Positions 43,924-51,831 of a DNA stretch of 64,000 nucleotides are shown piece by piece; position 1 is the stretch's first letter, and every line of letters starts with the position of its first letter. The notes beneath the pieces were generated by a model, which was given only the letters and a program-made list of their open reading frames with translations, made no database searches and was not told the DNA's origin. Origin of the DNA: Phycisphaerae bacterium (lineage in GTDB: Bacteria; Planctomycetota; Phycisphaerae; UBA1845); contig JABWBH010000008.1 of the NCBI GenBank assembly GCA_013360585.1, forward strand, positions 47,960 to 111,959. The letters run 5' to 3'. A program made the position numbers and the translations under genes.

Positions 43924-44404
43924 AACGCACGACCTGGACCTGATGATGGGCGACGACTGGCGGCAGTCGATGCCCCCGGTCTGCCTCGAGTGCGGGTATG
44001 ACCTGACGGGCAGCGTCTCGGACCGGTGCCCCGAGTGCGGCATTTATTTCAGCCGCCGGGAGCTTTCCGAGTACATCAACAGCCTTAAGCTTGAGCTTCG
44101 GGTGCTGCGCTCGGTGAATGACTGGATCAAGGCCGGATTCTGGCTTGCGTTGATCGCGCTGGCGTGCCTTGTACTGGGATGGGTGGTGGGGCGCATGTAC
44201 GTGCCCCTGATCTCGCCGCTGGGGCGGTTGATGGCTTGTGTGTTTGCACTGCCGGGTTTCTGTCTTTCCCTGAGCGTGATCCGGGTGTACCGCCTGCCGG
44301 CGTGGTCCCGGCAGTGGCTGACGGCGCCGATCCGCTTTGATCTGGCGACGGGCGGGATCCTGATGAGCTTTCTGGCGGGCGTCGGCGCGTTCTTCCTTCC
44401 TTAA
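43916..44404 (+). CDS. Zinc-ribbon membrane protein, unknown function
   Basis: A short cytoplasmic part contains a zinc ribbon CLECGYDLTGSVSDRCPECG (about residues 23-42). A short coiled segment (LKLELRVLRSVNDWIKAG) and three to four membrane segments (FWLALIALACLVLGWVVG, LGRLMACVFALPGFCLSLSVI, FDLATGGILMSFLAGVGAFFL) follow. Such 'CxxCGYDLxG...CPECG' ribbons are common on planctomycete membrane proteins without known role. GTG 43916 is chosen because it overlaps the thiE stop and GGAG lies about 9 nt upstream; ATG 43943 is an alternative. Confidence 0.7.
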   Translation: MIETHDLDLMMGDDWRQSMPPVCLECGYDLTGSVSDRCPECGIYFSRRELSEYINSLKLELRVLRSVNDWIKAGFWLALIALACLVLGWVVGRMYVPLISPLGRLMACVFALPGFCLSLSVIRVYRLPAWSRQWLTAPIRFDLATGGILMSFLAGVGAFFLP

Positions 44405-44631
44405 GGTCTGTGCGACGGTTGAGAGTCGGCGCCGTCATACCCCGGTTCCAACTTTGAAGGGTGCTTCATCGCGCCGAGTGCAATCCGCCGCCTGTGTGCG
44501 GACATATCAGAGCGTCCGGGTCGCGCGATCGGCGCCGCGCGACGCACTCCCGCCGGGTTGGTCGTCGTCGTGTCTCCGGAAGTCGGACGGTCCGAGCATT
44601 CCGGCAGGTCTTATTCAAGGGAGAGTCATCA

Positions 44632-45978
44632 ATGCATTGGGAGAAGAGGGAGATGAGAAGGCGGTCCAGGCTTGCGGCGGCATGCGTTGCGGGAGCGATG
44701 TGGGTAACGGCGGCGGGTGCGGACACGCTCCGCGTGCCGGCGGATTATGCGACGATCCAGCAAGCGATCGACGCCGCCTCTCCCGGGGATCGTGTCGTGG
44801 TGGCCGACGGCGTCTACACCGGTTCCGGAAACGTGGATCTGAACTTCGGTGGCAAGGCGATCGTGGTTCAAAGTGCCCGCGGTCCGGCGGGGTGCGTGAT
44901 CGACTGTCAGGCTTCGGTGAGCAATCCGCACCGCGGGTTCGTCTTCAACAGCGGCGAAACCGCCGAGAGCGTGGTCGAGGGGTTCACGATCCGCAACGGC
45001 TCGACTGCTAACGGCGCGATCGACGACCAGTTCAACGGCGCGGCGATCCTCGTCACCCTCGGCAGCAGCCCGACAATCCGCAACATGATCCTCACCGGGA
45101 ATTACGCCGGTTGCTGGGGTGGCGCGATCTGCTGCAGCCACGGCAGCAGCCCGACGATCCTGAACTGCGTCATGACGGGCAACACGTCGAACGACGACGG
45201 CGGCGGCGTTTTCGCGTGGAACGGAAGCAGCCCGCGGATCCTCAACTGCCTGATCGCTGACAATCACGCTCCGGTCACCGGAGGCGGCGTGAGTATCTTC
45301 GACACCGGCGCCGTGATCGTGAACTCGACGATCGTCAACAACGTGTCCCGCTTCGGCGCGGGCGTTCTGGACTCCTCATCTCAGACCGCGATCGTCAACA
45401 CGATTATCCGCGGCAACACCGGCGGCGACCAGATCTGGGGACGCCCCGCCGTCAGTTACAGCAACATCGAGGGCGGCTTCACCGGCGCGGGCAACATCGA
45501 CGCGGCGCCGCACTACGTTGATGCTTCAACCGGGGACTTCCGCCTTCTGAGCGGGTCGCCGGGCGTGGACGCCGGTGATAATCAGGGCGTGCCCGCCGAT
45601 GCCGCGTCCGATCTGTCCGGCCTGCCGCGGTTCGTGGACGATGCCTTCACGCCCGACACCGGTCGGGGCGCCGCCCCGATCGTGGACATCGGCGCATTTG
45701 AGACCCAGGGCGGCATACCCTGCACCGGGTCCGAGCGGATCGCCTCAAGCCGCTGCCGAGGGGATGAGTTTGAGCACCGCCTGATCGTCAAGCTTAAGAA
45801 GGGCGCGGCGGGCGACGCCTTCGCCGTCCGGCTGTCCACCGGAGAGACCGCCTACGGCGCGCTCAACGATCGCGGCACGGGCAAGGCCCGCTTCGACCAG
45901 CTTTTCGGCGAGGAGCGCGGCGTTCAAGCGCTGTGGGGATGCGGAGCGACGGACGAGGACGTTTACGTTTGTCCGTGA
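44632..45978 (+). CDS. Secreted right-handed beta-helix protein with Cys-motif C-terminal domain
   Basis: Signal peptide (RRRSRLAAACVAGAMWVTAAGA, about residues 9-30) after ATG 44632, with GGGAG about 8 nt upstream. The body is a pectate-lyase-like parallel beta helix. It opens 'LRVPADYATIQQAIDAASPGDRVVVADGVYTG' and has about seven coils with the repeated S-S-P-x-I-x-N-x-x-[IVM]-x-x-N pattern (GSSPTIRNMILTGN, GSSPTILNCVMTGN, GSSPRILNCLIADN). 'SPGVDAGDN' and 'VDIGAFE' close the helix as in choice-of-anchor Q proteins. No lyase residues are evident. The last 85 residues are the shared C-terminal domain (CRGDEFEHRLIVKLKKGAAG ... LSTGETAYGALNDRGTGKARF ... WGCGATDEDVYVCP). A strong terminator follows. 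Confidence 0.88.
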   Translation: MHWEKREMRRRSRLAAACVAGAMWVTAAGADTLRVPADYATIQQAIDAASPGDRVVVADGVYTGSGNVDLNFGGKAIVVQSARGPAGCVIDCQASVSNPHRGFVFNSGETAESVVEGFTIRNGSTANGAIDDQFNGAAILVTLGSSPTIRNMILTGNYAGCWGGAICCSHGSSPTILNCVMTGNTSNDDGGGVFAWNGSSPRILNCLIADNHAPVTGGGVSIFDTGAVIVNSTIVNNVSRFGAGVLDSSSQTAIVNTIIRGNTGGDQIWGRPAVSYSNIEGGFTGAGNIDAAPHYVDASTGDFRLLSGSPGVDAGDNQGVPADAASDLSGLPRFVDDAFTPDTGRGAAPIVDIGAFETQGGIPCTGSERIASSRCRGDEFEHRLIVKLKKGAAGDAFAVRLSTGETAYGALNDRGTGKARFDQLFGEERGVQALWGCGATDEDVYVCP

Positions 45979-46039
45979 CGCTGCGTTGAGGTGACGGCGC
46001 TGATCCTGTCCGAGGTTGCGGACGGGCGACATCTTCAGA

Positions 46040-46076
46040 AACGCGCTCGGGGCATCCGGCCCTGAGCGCGTTTTTT
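46040..46076 (+). terminator. Intrinsic terminator after the beta-helix gene
   Basis: AACGCGCTCGGGGC (46040-46053) pairs with GCCCTGAGCGCGTT (46059-46072) with one G-T, and a T run follows (46071-46076). Confidence 0.93.
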
Positions 46077-46238
46077 CCTTATTCACCGCCCGCGGTCAGA
46101 GGAGGCCTCGATGTGGTCGCGCAACATCTGCGCGGCGTCCCCCGAGGGTGCGAAGCGCCGATATACAGACGTGCGGTTTGCGGCAGACCCGGCGCACCGG
46201 GGTTAGCCGCGTGGCGCGGTTCGAGGGATCGGTCCGTC

Positions 46239-47885
46239 GTGATCGCCGGCTATCAATCCAAGATCGTCGATCTGGCGTCGTTGCGGCGTCGGATCGAGGA
46301 GGCCCGCGCTGCCGGGCGCGTCGTGGTGCAGTGTCACGGGTGTTTCGACATCGTTCACCCGGGGCACGTCCGCTACCTCGAGTTCGCGCGGAGACAGGGA
46401 GACCTGCTCGTCGTTTCTCTCACGGGCGATGCGCAGGTCGGCAAGGGTGAAGATCGTCCTTACATCCCGCAGGATCTTCGTGCGGAGAACCTCGCCGCCC
46501 TTGAGTTCGTCGATCTCGTCTACATCAACCCTGACGCCACGGCCGTCGGTCTCCTCGGACAGGTTCGCCCCGACATCTATGTCAAGGGGGCCGAGTACGA
46601 ACATTCGCGCGACCCTCGCTTCGAGGAGGAGCGTCGCGTCGTCGAGTCGTGCGGGGGGCGCATCATTTTCTCCAGCGGCGACGTCGTGTTCAGCTCGACG
46701 CACCTGATCGGCCGGATCGCCGCCGGGGAGGGCGAGGGGGTTCGCCTCGCGCTGACCTGCTCGCGTTACGGCGTTGATCAGACCGCGCTGCGTGACCTCT
46801 GTGCCCGTTTCGTCGCTCGGCGCGTCGTCGTGGTCGGCGACGTGCTGCTGGATCGTTACGTCGACTGCGACGCGGTGGGGGTGGCCAGCGAGGCGCCGGT
46901 CATGTCGTTGACCCAGCTTCAGGAGCGCACCTACGTCGGCGGTGCGGGGATCGTCGCCCGCCACCTGGCGGCGCTCGGAGCGGAGGTCGCGCTGGTGTCC
47001 CGCGCAGGCGTGGACCCGGCTTCGGACGAGGTCCGCGTCACGCTCGATCGCGAGGGCGTGGGTCATGAGCTTCTCCCGCTGCACACGCCGCTGCCGCAGA
47101 AGACGCGCTTTCTCGCCGACGACGTAAAACTCTTCAAGCTCGATCAGGTGCATCATCGGCCGCTCGACTCGAAGGAGGAGGAGGACGCCTGTCGGACGTT
47201 GATGAACGTGTCGCGCGGCGCCGACGCGGTAATTTTCTGTGATTTCGGATGCGGGATGATTACGGGGCGACTGCTGGCCCGCGTCCTGCCTCAACTGCGC
47301 AAGAGTGTGCCTTTCCTCGCTGCCGATGTCAGCGGAAAGCGCGCGAACCTTCTGCACTTCCGCGAGGTGGATCTCCTCTGCCCCACCGAACGTGAGATGC
47401 GCGCCGCGCTCAACGACTACGACGCGGGGCTGTCCAACGCGGTCTGGCAGCTCCTGAATCTCACGCAGGTCCGGCAGACGATCATCACGCTCGGGAAGCG
47501 AGGACTGGTGACGTTCGAGCGCCCGACGGCGGCGCCGGGCGCTCCCGGGTGGGCCGGGCGGCTTCGCAGCGAAGCGCTCCCCAGTTTCGCCCCCCACGCC
47601 GTCGACGCCCTCGGCGCCGGGGACGCGCTCCTCGCCACGGCGACCCTCGCCCTGACGGGCGGCGCGAACCTCGTGCAAGCCGCCTACCTGGCCAGCGGTG
47701 CCGCGGCTCTCGAAGTCATCACCCCTGGAAACGTCCCGGTTTTACGGGAACGCCTCATGACGTGGATTGACAGCCGTCGGGAGCTGGCCCTGCGCACGCG
47801 CGACGCCTCGCGACGCGACATCGATCCGCCTCGAGCGGATGCGAACCCGTCCGCGCTCCGCCGCCCTCAGGGCGTCTACGAATGA
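46239..47885 (+). CDS. HldE-like fusion in inverted order: nucleotidyltransferase + PfkB sugar kinase
   Basis: Residues about 25-160 are a cytidylyltransferase-like domain with HGCFDIVHPGHVRYLEFARR (HxGH motif) and the closing 'SSTHLIGRI'. Residues about 180-500 are a PfkB/ribokinase domain with 'VGDVLLDRYVDCDAVGVASEAPVMSLTQLQERTYVGGAGIVARHLAALGA' and the catalytic 'VDALGAGDALLATA'. Both domains match the bifunctional ADP-heptose synthase HldE (D-glycero-beta-D-manno-heptose-7-phosphate kinase and 1-phosphate adenylyltransferase). In E. coli, however, the kinase comes first and the transferase second. The PfkB motif reads A-L-G-A-G-D rather than T-T-G-A-G-D. A heptose or related nucleotide sugar for the envelope is the likely product. 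GTG 46239 (VIAGYQSK) is chosen; no strong ribosome site. Confidence 0.85.
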   Translation: MIAGYQSKIVDLASLRRRIEEARAAGRVVVQCHGCFDIVHPGHVRYLEFARRQGDLLVVSLTGDAQVGKGEDRPYIPQDLRAENLAALEFVDLVYINPDATAVGLLGQVRPDIYVKGAEYEHSRDPRFEEERRVVESCGGRIIFSSGDVVFSSTHLIGRIAAGEGEGVRLALTCSRYGVDQTALRDLCARFVARRVVVVGDVLLDRYVDCDAVGVASEAPVMSLTQLQERTYVGGAGIVARHLAALGAEVALVSRAGVDPASDEVRVTLDREGVGHELLPLHTPLPQKTRFLADDVKLFKLDQVHHRPLDSKEEEDACRTLMNVSRGADAVIFCDFGCGMITGRLLARVLPQLRKSVPFLAADVSGKRANLLHFREVDLLCPTEREMRAALNDYDAGLSNAVWQLLNLTQVRQTIITLGKRGLVTFERPTAAPGAPGWAGRLRSEALPSFAPHAVDALGAGDALLATATLALTGGANLVQAAYLASGAAALEVITPGNVPVLRERLMTWIDSRRELALRTRDASRRDIDPPRADANPSALRRPQGVYE

Positions 47886-47926
47886 GCTGAGTCCGCGGGG
47901 AAGCATCTTTACCACTACGCCGCGTC

Positions 47927-48361
47927 CTAGTGCCGACCGTGGAGGTATTCATGAAGGTACTCGATTGTCACGGCCTGCTCGGCGCTTTGAAGCGCTAGGA
48001 CGTCGCCGATCGAGATGATCCCGAAAAGACGGCCCTCCTCGACGACCGGCAGGTGGCGGATCTTCTTCTGCGTCATGATCTCGCGGCACTCGACGACCGG
48101 GGTTGACCGGCGGCAGCACGCCATCGGCGCGGTCATCACCTCGCCGACCTTCGTCTGCGACGGAAACCGCTCCTGGGCGACGACGCGGTTCAAGACGTCT
48201 CGCTCCGTGAAGATCCCCACGGCGCGATCCCCTTCCGTCACGACCAGCGCTCCGATCCGCCGCTGGTTCATCGCCCGCGCGGCCGACAGAACCGAGTCCT
48301 CGCGCGAAATCGTCGCCACATCGGTCCCTTTTCGATCCAGGATGGCTTGTACGGTGGGCAT
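47927..48361 (-). CDS. CBS-domain pair protein
   Basis: A 144-residue protein made only of two CBS domains (a Bateman module): 'ATISREDSVLSAARAMNQRRIGALVVTEGDRAVGIFTERDVLNRV' and 'MTAPMACCRRSTPVVECREIMTQKKIRHLPVVEEGRLFGIISIGDVL'. Such stand-alone modules bind adenine nucleotides and regulate partners; none is adjacent. ATG 48361 is selected because AAGGAG lies 6 nt upstream. It ends 41 nt from the HldE-like gene, tail to tail. Confidence 0.92.
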   Translation of the reverse strand: MPTVQAILDRKGTDVATISREDSVLSAARAMNQRRIGALVVTEGDRAVGIFTERDVLNRVVAQERFPSQTKVGEVMTAPMACCRRSTPVVECREIMTQKKIRHLPVVEEGRLFGIISIGDVLALQSAEQAVTIEYLHEYLHGRH

Positions 48362-48474
48362 TTCGCACTCCTTGGGCATGTGATCCCGAATGAACGTGCA
48401 ACGCACCGGTTGCGCCGCCTCCGCCTCGCCCGAATGAGCGGGCTCCTCGGCCGGCGCTCTCGCTCGTCTCCTGT

Positions 48475-48503
48475 ATTATACCCCCTGCGGAACAGGCTGC
48501 CAG
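48475..48503 (-). promoter_or_regulatory. Sigma-70 promoter of the CBS-domain gene
   Basis: On the minus strand CTGGCA (48498-48503), 17 bp, TATAAT (48475-48480, full -10 match). The leader to ATG 48361 would be about 107 nt. Confidence 0.65.
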
Positions 48504-48593
48504 TGTGATCGGGCGTCGGCACAACGCCGAAGGCGCTGGAAATATCGCGGCGCGTCTCATACCTTCACGTCGTGAGCTTCTTTTGCGAAGAAT

Positions 48594-50312
48594 GTGCTCA
48601 TGACCGCCTTCGCGGGCGTCAGCGTTTTTGCACCACATTCACGGGGCTTGTTCATCGTTCCTCGTTCAGATTCACCTTGTGAAAACCCGACAGGAGCCCT
48701 CGGTTGCTCACGCAGGGCGGCGCTTGAGTGCTGCGCGCTGCTGATCGGCGGCGCTGCTTTGATCGCGACCAGCCGCCTGCTGCTGCTGGGGGCGCGCGGG
48801 CAGGCGGTGGACGGCGATGAGGCGATCCTCGGATTGATGGCCGGGCATCTTCTTGACGGGCGCGGCGTTCCGTTTTTCTTTTACGGACAGCGTTACGGGT
48901 TTTCCCTGGTGGAGGCGTCGCTCGTCGCGGCCGGTTACGCGATGTTCGGGCGCGACGACGCCGTTTTGAAGTGGTCGATGCTTCCGCTTTGGGCGGCGGG
49001 GTGGGGGTTCGCGGTGCTGACGGTGCGGCGGCGGGCGGGCGTGGGCGCGGCGGCCGTGGCGGGCCTGCTCCTCGCGTGGTCGCCCGCGTGGTTGTTCTGG
49101 TCGATGAAGGCTCGCGGGGGCTACCTGACGTCGTTCGCCGCCGCGCACGCGGTGATCTGGCTTTGCGATCGCGGCGCTGTTGGAGCGAAGCAGGCAGGCG
49201 TCACTCGCACCGCGACGCTCCTGCGAAACCTTTTTATTGGAGGGGGGCTGGGGCTGGTGTACTGGGCTCAGCCGCTGTGGCTGCCGTGCGCAGCGCCGTT
49301 CCTCGCGGCGTACCTGTTCCGGGCGCGATCGGCGGCGACAACGGCGGCGGTCGCGGTTTCGGCGCTGGTGGCGATGTGGCTCGGGTATGCGGTCTCGACG
49401 TCCGTGACCTCCGCGTTCTGGTCCCCGGGAATCTTCAGCGATCCGGATCCGCTCTTTTCTTTGCACGACCTTCCGCGCCGGCTGACCGTGTACTTCGCGT
49501 CGCTGCACGCGTACACCGTGACGTTCCCGGCCGGTCCGCTCGGGACCGCGTGGGCGACGTTGATGCTGGCGGCGACGGTGGCGATGCCCGCGACGCTGCT
49601 GCTGCGACGACGGCTGCACGACGGCGGACCTCGGACCCTGGCCCTGCAATGCGCCGCCGCGGGAACGCTGATGATCATCATGACGCTTGCGGCAAATCCG
49701 AGACTTTTTTTCTGTCGTTATCTAACACCGCTCGGGGCGATGACCGTGATGTTCCTGGCGGCGGGCTGGTCGGGGTGGCGCCGACGCGGAGGCGCGCACC
49801 GAGCCTTGTCCTGCGGGGCGTCGGCGCTGGTCGCGGCACTGGCGGCGGGCGCGGCGTGGGAGCTTCGCGCCTTCCGCGACGCCGTGGTCCTGCCGACCAA
49901 CCACATCACGACGCCGCGGGAGATCGACGCCTTGGTTGAGGAACTTGAGGCTTCCGGCATCGGCCACGTATTCTGCCTGGACGCCATGTTGCAGTGGCAC
50001 ATCACCTACGCGAGCCGGGAGCGCGTCATCGCGCGGTGGTTCGAGGAACTCGATCGCGTCCCGGAATATCCGAAGGCGGTGGACGCGGCCCTGCGCGACG
50101 GCCGCCCGGTCGCGCTGATCGGCCTGGATAGTGACCGCGCGGACCTCAACGCTTTTCTCGACGACATCTCTTACGCCGGCGCCCGGGCTCGAACCGTGGG
50201 CCGGTCCTTCTTCCTCCTGCCGCAACCGGATGAGGAACTGCTGCGCCGACTCCGGTTCAAGTTCACCCACCCGGATGCAAGCGCGGTTACACCGTGGCGC
50301 CCCGGGTTGTAG
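48594..50312 (+). CDS. Polytopic membrane glycosyltransferase-like protein (GT39/ArnT-like)
   Basis: About ten membrane segments. The first extracytoplasmic loop begins right after segment 1 with 'GQAVDGDEAILGLMAGHLLDGRGVPFFFYGQRYGFSLVEA'; an acidic Asp-Glu pair at this place is the catalytic site of GT-C fold enzymes (GT39/83), which use polyprenyl-phosphate sugars. A soluble C-terminal domain (about residues 440-572, 'ITTPREIDALVEELEASGIGHVFC ... ') faces the periplasm. I infer transfer of a sugar to an envelope acceptor. The start is uncertain: GTG 48594, ATG 48600 or a later codon; the first 40 residues show no motif and no good ribosome site. Not obviously in an operon. Confidence 0.72.
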   Translation: MLMTAFAGVSVFAPHSRGLFIVPRSDSPCENPTGALGCSRRAALECCALLIGGAALIATSRLLLLGARGQAVDGDEAILGLMAGHLLDGRGVPFFFYGQRYGFSLVEASLVAAGYAMFGRDDAVLKWSMLPLWAAGWGFAVLTVRRRAGVGAAAVAGLLLAWSPAWLFWSMKARGGYLTSFAAAHAVIWLCDRGAVGAKQAGVTRTATLLRNLFIGGGLGLVYWAQPLWLPCAAPFLAAYLFRARSAATTAAVAVSALVAMWLGYAVSTSVTSAFWSPGIFSDPDPLFSLHDLPRRLTVYFASLHAYTVTFPAGPLGTAWATLMLAATVAMPATLLLRRRLHDGGPRTLALQCAAAGTLMIIMTLAANPRLFFCRYLTPLGAMTVMFLAAGWSGWRRRGGAHRALSCGASALVAALAAGAAWELRAFRDAVVLPTNHITTPREIDALVEELEASGIGHVFCLDAMLQWHITYASRERVIARWFEELDRVPEYPKAVDAALRDGRPVALIGLDSDRADLNAFLDDISYAGARARTVGRSFFLLPQPDEELLRRLRFKFTHPDASAVTPWRPGL

Positions 50313-50326
50313 GTTCGCCGCATTGA

Positions 50327-50424
50327 CACGGATCGCGGACTTCCGGTCCGCTCCAGCCGGTCAGTGCAAACCTCCGCTCCCCTGTTTCTCTCCTGCGTAT
50401 GCGGACCGGAAGTCCGTGATCCGG
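50327..50424. repeat. Inverted repeat pair of the GCGGACCGGAAGT family
   Basis: The left arm (50327-50351) contains GGATCGCGGACTTCCGG then TCCGC. The right arm (50401-50424) contains GCGGACCGGAAGTCCG then TGATCCGG. They are reverse complements except for about one base over 23, and each arm also carries its own small palindrome GCGGAC-N5-GTCCGC. A decayed relative is at 28435-28457. Confidence 0.8.
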
Positions 50425-50452
50425 TCCGCGTTGCGGGGTGTGCCGTCCGTGC

Positions 50453-51118
50453 CTACGACCCACCCGACGGTGTCGGGGCGACGCGCTTTTCCGCCGTCGC
50501 GGTGTAATGTGCGACTCCGAAGGTGCGCCCCCCTTCAAACCCGCCGAAGGGGCAGTTGCTGAAGAACGAGTGTGTCACGACCCGGTAGTCTTCGGGCCCG
50601 CGATCCAGGAACTGGACGGTCATCACGATCGAGTCGCCGCCCAGCGCCGCGGCGCCGAGCAGTTCGTGCGGGCGGTCGAGCGGCTGCGTCAGCAGGGGCT
50701 TCGTGTACAACCAGCTCTTCTCCTCATCCAGGCTGCCGCGGTTGCGCCCGCCCTGAAGAAGGCGGTATTCAATGCGATCGCCTTCCTTCGGCACGCATGC
50801 CACCGCAACCGCGATGAACATCTGATCAGGATCCTCCCGGGTCGCCGCTTCAAGGGCGATCACCTGACCGAGCGAGTCGTCGCAGGAGAGAACGAACTGC
50901 CGCTCCTGCGGACCGTGAATCCGCACGAGAACTCCCGGACCGTCCGGATTGGCGGTGAACTCCCACAAACGACCCTCAAATCGCACCGCGGACGTGCGGT
51001 CCATCGTTGCCGCCCACTCATGCTTGCGGGCGTCGAAGTAGCCTTCCCACCGACTCTGCACGCCCGCGGCGTCGGCCGCCGCATTCAGCAGCATCATCAC
51101 GCTCAACAACAGATTCAT
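50453..51118 (-). CDS. Secreted protein of unknown function
   Basis: From ATG 51118 (ribosome site AAGGAGAAGG just upstream) the protein has a short signal peptide MNLLLSVMMLLNAAADAAG and a 200-residue body: 'RWEGYFDARKHEWAATMD', 'VRFEGRLWEFTANPDGPGVLVRI', 'FVLSCDDSLGQVIAL', 'DRIEYRLLQGG' and 'HSFFSNCPFGGFEGGRTFGVAHYTATAEKR'. It is mixed beta-rich with two or three Cys. I recognise no family. It is expected in the periplasm or outside. It converges with the GT39-like gene across the repeat pair at 50327-50424. Confidence 0.7.
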   Translation of the reverse strand: MNLLLSVMMLLNAAADAAGVQSRWEGYFDARKHEWAATMDRTSAVRFEGRLWEFTANPDGPGVLVRIHGPQERQFVLSCDDSLGQVIALEAATREDPDQMFIAVAVACVPKEGDRIEYRLLQGGRNRGSLDEEKSWLYTKPLLTQPLDRPHELLGAAALGGDSIVMTVQFLDRGPEDYRVVTHSFFSNCPFGGFEGGRTFGVAHYTATAEKRVAPTPSGGS

Positions 51119-51374
51119 CGTCCTTCTCCTTGAGTTTTCGACCAAGACGTTTCTTCAGGACTGAGCCGTGCCCGCAACGGAGCGATCACTCCGCCCCTGC
51201 GTTACGAAGACGAAAGCTTATTCAAATGTCGGACGCATCGGAACGCGACGAATGTCGCAGACGGGTAACATCGAAGCGCCTGCAGCCGTTGCGCACGGAT
51301 CGCTCCGGCCCGCAGCGCGGGGGCGATCCGGCGGATTTCCCGTGCAAAGGGGGGGCATCGGCTACGTCACGCCC

Positions 51375-51408
51375 ATCGTCCGCGTCACTGCATCGTCCGC
51401 GTCACTGC
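51375..51408. repeat. 17-bp tandem duplication
   Basis: ATCGTCCGCGTCACTGC occurs twice head to tail without change, and a third start (ATCGTCGC) follows. Confidence 0.9.
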
Positions 51409-51502
51409 ATCGTCGCATCCCTGCATCCCTGTAGCCGAGATTCCCGGCATTGCTTCCCGTGCGGCGTCGTTTCAAGACCGAGCCGCGCCCGCCTGCCCTG
51501 GG

Positions 51503-51522
51503 CGTTGCGAAGCAAGGTCAAG
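51503..51522. repeat. Dispersed palindromic repeat, copy 2 (first at 17015-17034)
   Basis: CGTTGCGAAGCAAGGTCAAG is identical over 20 bases to 17015-17034 and in the same orientation. The flanks differ (CCCTGGG ... AGGGT here), so the outer stem is decayed or reformed as CCCT/AGGG. Confidence 0.75.
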
Positions 51523-51663
51523 GGTAAGAAAGCGCGCGTTTCCGGTCTTTCAAGCGGCGGATCCTGCCCCGGCGTCTTCGTCGTTTCACAACCCGGCATC
51601 CGCCGTGCGGGCTTTGTCGCCGGCTGTGCGGACCGGCGTCTCGTTTTTTCAAGGAGTTTTACG

Positions 51664-51723
51664 ATGACGAAGAGAACCTTGCGCTGACGGTGCGCGCTGG
51701 CGGCGGTCTTAACAGCCCGTTAA
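51664..51723 (+). pseudogene. Probable relic of a secreted-protein gene start
   Basis: A good ribosome site (AAGGAG, 8 nt spacing) precedes ATG 51664, which reads MTKRTLR and stops at TGA 51685-51687. In the same frame the DNA then encodes RCALAAVLTAR before another stop. Read together, the peptide looks like the basic and hydrophobic parts of a signal peptide interrupted by a nonsense codon. Nothing recognisable follows. Confidence 0.35.
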
Positions 51724-51734
51724 AAAAGGGTGGC

Positions 51735-51774
51735 GGGTGGCGTTCGTCGTGCAGGGGTGGCGTTCATCGTGCAG
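51735..51774. repeat. 20-bp tandem duplication
   Basis: GGGTGGCGTTCGTCGTGCAG is followed directly by the same 20-mer with one G-to-A change. Confidence 0.85.
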
Positions 51775-51831
51775 CGATGGCGCGGGATGGTCGGCGTTGA
51801 GGCGGGGGCGGGTCGGCAGGATCGCGCTTGC

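Larger units (their letters stand above)
51119..51831. other. Long intergenic region with repeats and a signal-peptide-like relic
   Basis: About 710 bases with no intact gene. It contains two copies of dispersed repeats (ACTGAGCCGTGCCCG at 51160, ACCGAGCCGCGCCCG at 51477), the palindromic repeat at 51503-51522 and a 17-bp tandem duplication (51375-51408). A 20-bp tandem duplication with one mismatch lies at 51735-51774, and a broken signal-peptide frame is at 51664-51723. Confidence 0.7.
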
